A stretch of DNA of 64,000 nucleotides from Membranipora membranacea (lineage: Eukaryota > Bryozoa > Gymnolaemata > Cheilostomatida > Membraniporidae): NCBI GenBank assembly GCA_914767715.1, contig OU612068.1, forward strand, positions 32,428,001-32,492,000. The letters run 5' to 3'. Positions 59,903 through 64,000 of this stretch are shown in pieces. The notes beneath the pieces were generated by a model, which worked only from the letters and a program-made list of their open reading frames with translations, ran no database searches and was not told the DNA's origin. Every line of letters starts with the position of its first letter. The first letter of the stretch is position 1. Made by a program: the position numbers and the translations under genes.

Positions 59903-62138
59903 GCACATTAGCTTTGAAGGAATTGCCATCTTTTTCTGCATGAGAAAACAACTACTTACAAATATATGTTTCAACAGGGAGCTCGGGACAAGTGTACCAT
60001 AAGCTCTCTGGTTTGGGACAAGCTTCCTGGTTTCACATTCTATGAAATGTGGTTAATCAAGGTTTCCTGAATCAGATTTTATCCTGCTAAATTAAATCAT
60101 TTATTGATAGCCCTGAAACATGTGATAATTTTCATAACAATTTATTATAAGACGATATAAATTAAGCAGTCAGTAGAGAGGGACTGGTTCACTTTGGGCT
60201 AAGTTCAAAGAAACGCCAAAGATGTATGTCTATGTGACATGAATCGAGTTTTTATTGTAATGAAGTGACAACATAAAAATATAATGTGCACTGTAAAATA
60301 CATACCAAAAAAGCTGTAACCAATCTCGACAGCCGTGAATGAGTGTTCTCTCACAAAACAATTCGTTGTGTATTACACCCATTATTGATAATCATCAGAT
60401 CGAGTTGCCAAAATAAATATTGATTTGGGAAACGGGAAGTTGTGTCAAGCAGAAAAATAGAGTAGTGAAAATAATCGGATGAGCATGACTAAGTAATAGG
60501 AAAGGTCAACTACATGGTGCTGGCTGCCAGATATCCATCGTTTAAGCTCATCTTATATTTACCGAGCTCTCATTGTATCTATTGTAATTCTTTAGAGAAT
60601 TCCGAGCGCCTGGCTCATCATCTGCTCTACCACCTGTGTAACTGCTCCCCCCCCCCCGTATACTTAGGAGAAGTGGCTTTCAACCTGAATATTTGATGGA
60701 GGCTAACTGTTCCTATATTGAATCATCAAATTGAGATACTTCTATGATGCTGCGTGGATTAGATACTATGTGACATGCAATTTAATGTGAGTTACATCTA
60801 ATGATCAGTATATAAGGTGTGAACATCAAACACGATCAGGGATTAATATCTGTCGGAGGTGATGAAGACAAACCTCAGTAGTCTCTCGTATACGTTGGCT
60901 GTAGTATTAATCTTTGGTCGCTTGGTTTGATATGAAAAACGCTAGATATAAATGACAGCTAGCTGTGTAAAGTGAACGCTGTTTAGTTACTTTAGTTCTG
61001 AGTGAAAAGGTTTTTTTATATGGTGGTTGTTGCTACTGTACCAGGATTATTGAATCATTAAAGGTATTATCAAAAAAGGTACAAAATAGGGCTTGATAGT
61101 GTCACAATATTTGGAAGTTGATTCACCAGGACTATGATATGAGTCAGAAACAAGGCGAACATAACAGTGCACACCAAGGCAGCCACCCCATAGTAATAGA
61201 TATGGTCATTCAATGGACTACAAATCACCGAGTTGTGCGGTAATGAATCAACATGTTTGCAATTGTGAATCAAAACACTAAAATAAAGCTGTTTTGCGGT
61301 AAATGTAAATAAAAGGTGAATAGTCATGTAAAATAACAAAATAATGCTTGTTTACAACCTGGCTGTGAGCTGAGAGAACTGACTATCTCACAATATTGAG
61401 GAATAGCTCCCTAAATGGAAGGTGTCGCTATTTCAGCTTCATATTTTTGACACCCATAGAAAAATTAAAAATGGTTTGCAAAATGGTACAAGTCTCTATT
61501 TCAAATTTATGGATGCAGGACGTGTCTGGGTCTCCGAAAAACAAATTATTTGTTATTATGATTTATATCTTTATTGCCATAACATGTATAGGATTATTGA
61601 CCTGCTAAAGAAAAAAAGGTGCTTGTAAGTTTATTTGAAAAAGATTGATAATGGCTTGTATGTATGTATGTATGTAAGCATTTTAATTTCCCGATCAGTA
61701 TACAAAAAATTGTATCAGTGAGACCATGTATTACAACAACGGCAAAAGAAAAAATAGTGTGGTCAGCTGAAGAAATTATAAAAAGTAGTTACATCTACTT
61801 GTAAAAACATTTTTAGTTTTGAGAGCGGTTCGCTGCTGCTTTATGTGCGTATCAGCGAGCCGAGAGCTGTGGCTGTTGGTAGATTGTTTATCTGGTATAT
61901 ACTTAACCAGTCGATGATCAGGGTTGTTGGCCACTTTCTGTACATATGTGCTGCATATAAAGTGAAGATAGTCCACTAGTCTTGGTTGACCACTGAGCCT
62001 TAGACGCTCGGTGTATGACTGGATGTTTGGGAATATCAGCCGAAGACAGAGGCTCTGATGTCTTTCAAATCTATCTATATGGAGTATTGCATACAGTATG
62101 GTTTGGTTGGGACACAGCCAGCCCGTAATAGTATTTGG

Positions 62139-62196
62139 GATGGCGATCGTAGCTGTAGGCGTTGTTAAGGAGGAGGGGGGCTACGGCCGCGATAGC
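62139..62196. repeat. GC-rich imperfect inverted repeat
   Basis: GATGGCGATCGTAGC on the left and GCTACGGCCGCGATAGCCATC on the right can pair with small bulges. The patch is clearly more CpG-rich than its surroundings and lies 1.5 kb ahead of the next gene, so it could be a promoter or untranslated exon. Confidence 0.4.
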
Positions 62197-63693
62197 CATC
62201 TCGAACGCCATTGAGGGCTTGCTGTGGGTTTGGATAGGAAATCTGCAATAGAAGTTTGTCAGGACAGAAATCTGGGCCTAACCGACGACGCAGTACCAGA
62301 CGATATTAATGATAAAAAATTTTAATCCTTGATTATCACAAGATTTTAGTCCGATGGGCTACACAAATTATATATTATGAGCAATAATGTATCATCATTT
62401 TTGTGTTTTGTTCTGACCATAATTACATTTGCATATAAAAATTTGTTCAATGTACATATACACGACAAATTTTTCCACGAGATCTTTTTATCATAAAAAA
62501 TACCTTTACTGGGATCAACTACAGATCTGCCTTTTATGAGAATGAGAATTACACTGCATATTTTTCCTTATTTATTGGTCCGGCTATCTGACCTTATCCT
62601 AGTACTCAGGCGTTTTTTTAATATGACTGCAGTACAATGCCTTATAAGGAGATCCAGGGCTGCATTGGCACTCTGCCATAGTAGGCGGGTCTCAACTATG
62701 CAAATCCTGCAGCATGATTGGTTGTTTCAGAACTGGCTCTTATATTTTGATTGACATATTTGGAGCGTGTATATAATAAGCGGTAGATAACCCAGTGGGC
62801 ATTATTGTGACTAGTTTCATAGCTAGAGCTCCTCCATGAGGGAGAGACAGACAACAATTATCACACTGAGAGAGTAATTGAAGGTGAAGACTTGGCTATA
62901 AACACACATTCGAATTGGGTTCGTGCAGGTATTTTTCAATGAATCTGTTTCGTTTATTATGTCGTATTTGGGTTGAAGCTTAGTTCTGGTATTTAACCTT
63001 GCCTCAATCATAGGAAACCCCTTAGTCTGCCATGATTTTAATCATATTCAGTTTTTTTTCCATGTTCCACAACTATAAAAATCCATCGATTAATCATATT
63101 CACTCAGTCAGCCTTAGTATTATAAATACCACAGCTATAAAAAAATTTAAATGCGACATCTTTATGAAATTACTGTCATGGATATATATACCTGCACGAA
63201 TTCTTGGGATGTAGGAAGAGCTGCAACAAAATTCAACCCCAAATCGTCCCATGATTTTTTTCATTATGGACACTACATGTTTTGAAGTTGAATGTGCGAT
63301 TCCTGATAGCTTAAATATTGAAACATTTTTGGTACTCTGATATCGTCATCTTGTCTTGTCTTTTTGACATGATTATCCTTATCCTTCCATTTTTATGCAT
63401 AATGCTTGAAGCAGTTGACAAAGTCTTGGTTGTTGGAGTGGTTCACCGCACTGAAAACTTAATTGTTCTTGGATGGGTTGTTCGTGTCTGTCTGGTTAGA
63501 TAACTTGCCTATCTCAGATCCTAAAGCTGGCAATGGTTAACTTTCCAAATCATAATGTCTGACCTCAAATAAAATAATGGTAGGTTAATAATTGGATTTT
63601 GATCGTATTAATATCTGCTGGCCAAATCCCTGCAATATGGCAATGAATACAACCTCAAGTTGGCAACGTATCCAAGGATTCTACTGTTTTAGA

Positions 63694-63985
63694 ATGACAA
63701 GCTATGAGCAACTAGACAGTGATGAGGAGGAAGAAGACTCTATGGAGCTGATGATGGAAGGACAGGCGCAGATTATACTCAGCAAAGTGTACAGACTAAT
63801 AGTCCTGTCACCACCGGAAGCTCTACAGGCTGGAGCTGTTTCATCTATATCTAAGTTAATGGCGATATTCTCAATTCCCCTACCGGAGCCTTTGAGGTCT
63901 GTGGTGTGGAATGAGACTGTGCAGACACCAGATATCTGTGCATCGATGACTGACGTTGATCTTGTGGAGACCAATCTTGACCAGA
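63694..63985 (+). CDS. First coding exon of an unidentified gene (continues past right edge)
   Basis: TTCTACTGTTTTAG precedes A-ATG, so an untranslated exon probably lies upstream. The exon encodes 97 codons plus one base and ends at a consensus donor, GTGAGT. The protein begins MTSYEQLDSDEEEEDS, a very acidic segment, then an apparently helical, hydrophobic-patterned part (QIILSKVYRLIVLSPPEALQ, SSISKLMAIFSIPLPEPL). I do not recognise the family. Confidence 0.6.
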
Positions 63986-64000
63986 GTGAGTAACTGACCG

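Larger units (their letters stand above)
55204..63693. other. Long region with no recognised gene
   Basis: About 8.5 kb, AT-rich, with only short reading frames that match no family I know. It should contain the RNase H1 promoter and first exon at the left and the promoter of the gene starting at 63694 at the right. Hairpins and short repeats within are listed separately. GTAT repeats occur at 61657-61676 and an 11-base C run at 60647-60657. Confidence 0.6.

Overview
This is a stretch of nuclear DNA from an animal (metazoan). It is AT-rich, carries ordinary GT-AG introns, and encodes clear orthologues of VAP, PSMG2, DHX16, RNF170, citron kinase and RNase H1. Exons are short and mostly separated by introns of about 0.2-2 kb. 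That, together with a CR1/Jockey-like LINE, tRNA-derived SINEs, small inverted-repeat elements and a cell-surface receptor with an unfamiliar domain order, fits a marine invertebrate, possibly an early-branching one such as a sponge. The species assignment is inference only. All exon models were built by hand from reading-frame continuity, splice-site phase and remembered family motifs.

Layout, left to right. (1) 279-3649, minus: Sel1-repeat membrane protein, incomplete at the left edge, with two alternative copies of its transmembrane exon. Several inverted-repeat elements lie in its introns and downstream of the first exon. (2) 3955-8318, plus: VAP, an ER membrane-contact tether, head-to-head with the Sel1 gene over about 300 bp. 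(3) 9479-11413, minus: proteasome assembly chaperone 2. (4) 13009-22552, plus: DHX16/PRP2 spliceosomal helicase, 18 coding exons, with a 5'-truncated LINE in intron 16. (5) 22852-24623, minus: RNF170, an ER RING ubiquitin ligase, 4 exons. (6) 26548-51898, plus: citron Rho-interacting kinase, about 39 coding exons and about 2087 residues. (7) 39016-42475, minus: a complete 9-exon receptor gene (C-type-lectin-like, sushi, EGF repeats, transmembrane segment, Arg-Gly-rich tail) nested in one citron-kinase intron. (8) 52364-about 55203, minus: RNase H1, first exon unresolved. (9) About 55.2-63.69 kb: no gene recognised; several hairpins and simple repeats. (10) 63694-63985 onward, plus: first coding exon of an unidentified gene cut by the right edge.

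Apart from the nested receptor, neighbouring genes from Sel1 to RNase H1 alternate strictly in strand, giving head-to-head starts (Sel1/VAP, PSMG2/DHX16, RNF170/CIT) and tail-to-tail ends (VAP/PSMG2, DHX16/RNF170, CIT/RNase H1). The genes do not form one pathway; most are housekeeping functions (ER contacts, proteasome assembly, splicing, ER protein degradation, cytokinesis, R-loop removal). The most unusual items are the nested receptor, the phase-locked duplicated exon, the in-frame DHX16-to-reverse-transcriptase reading frame, and three possible in-frame microexons in citron kinase.
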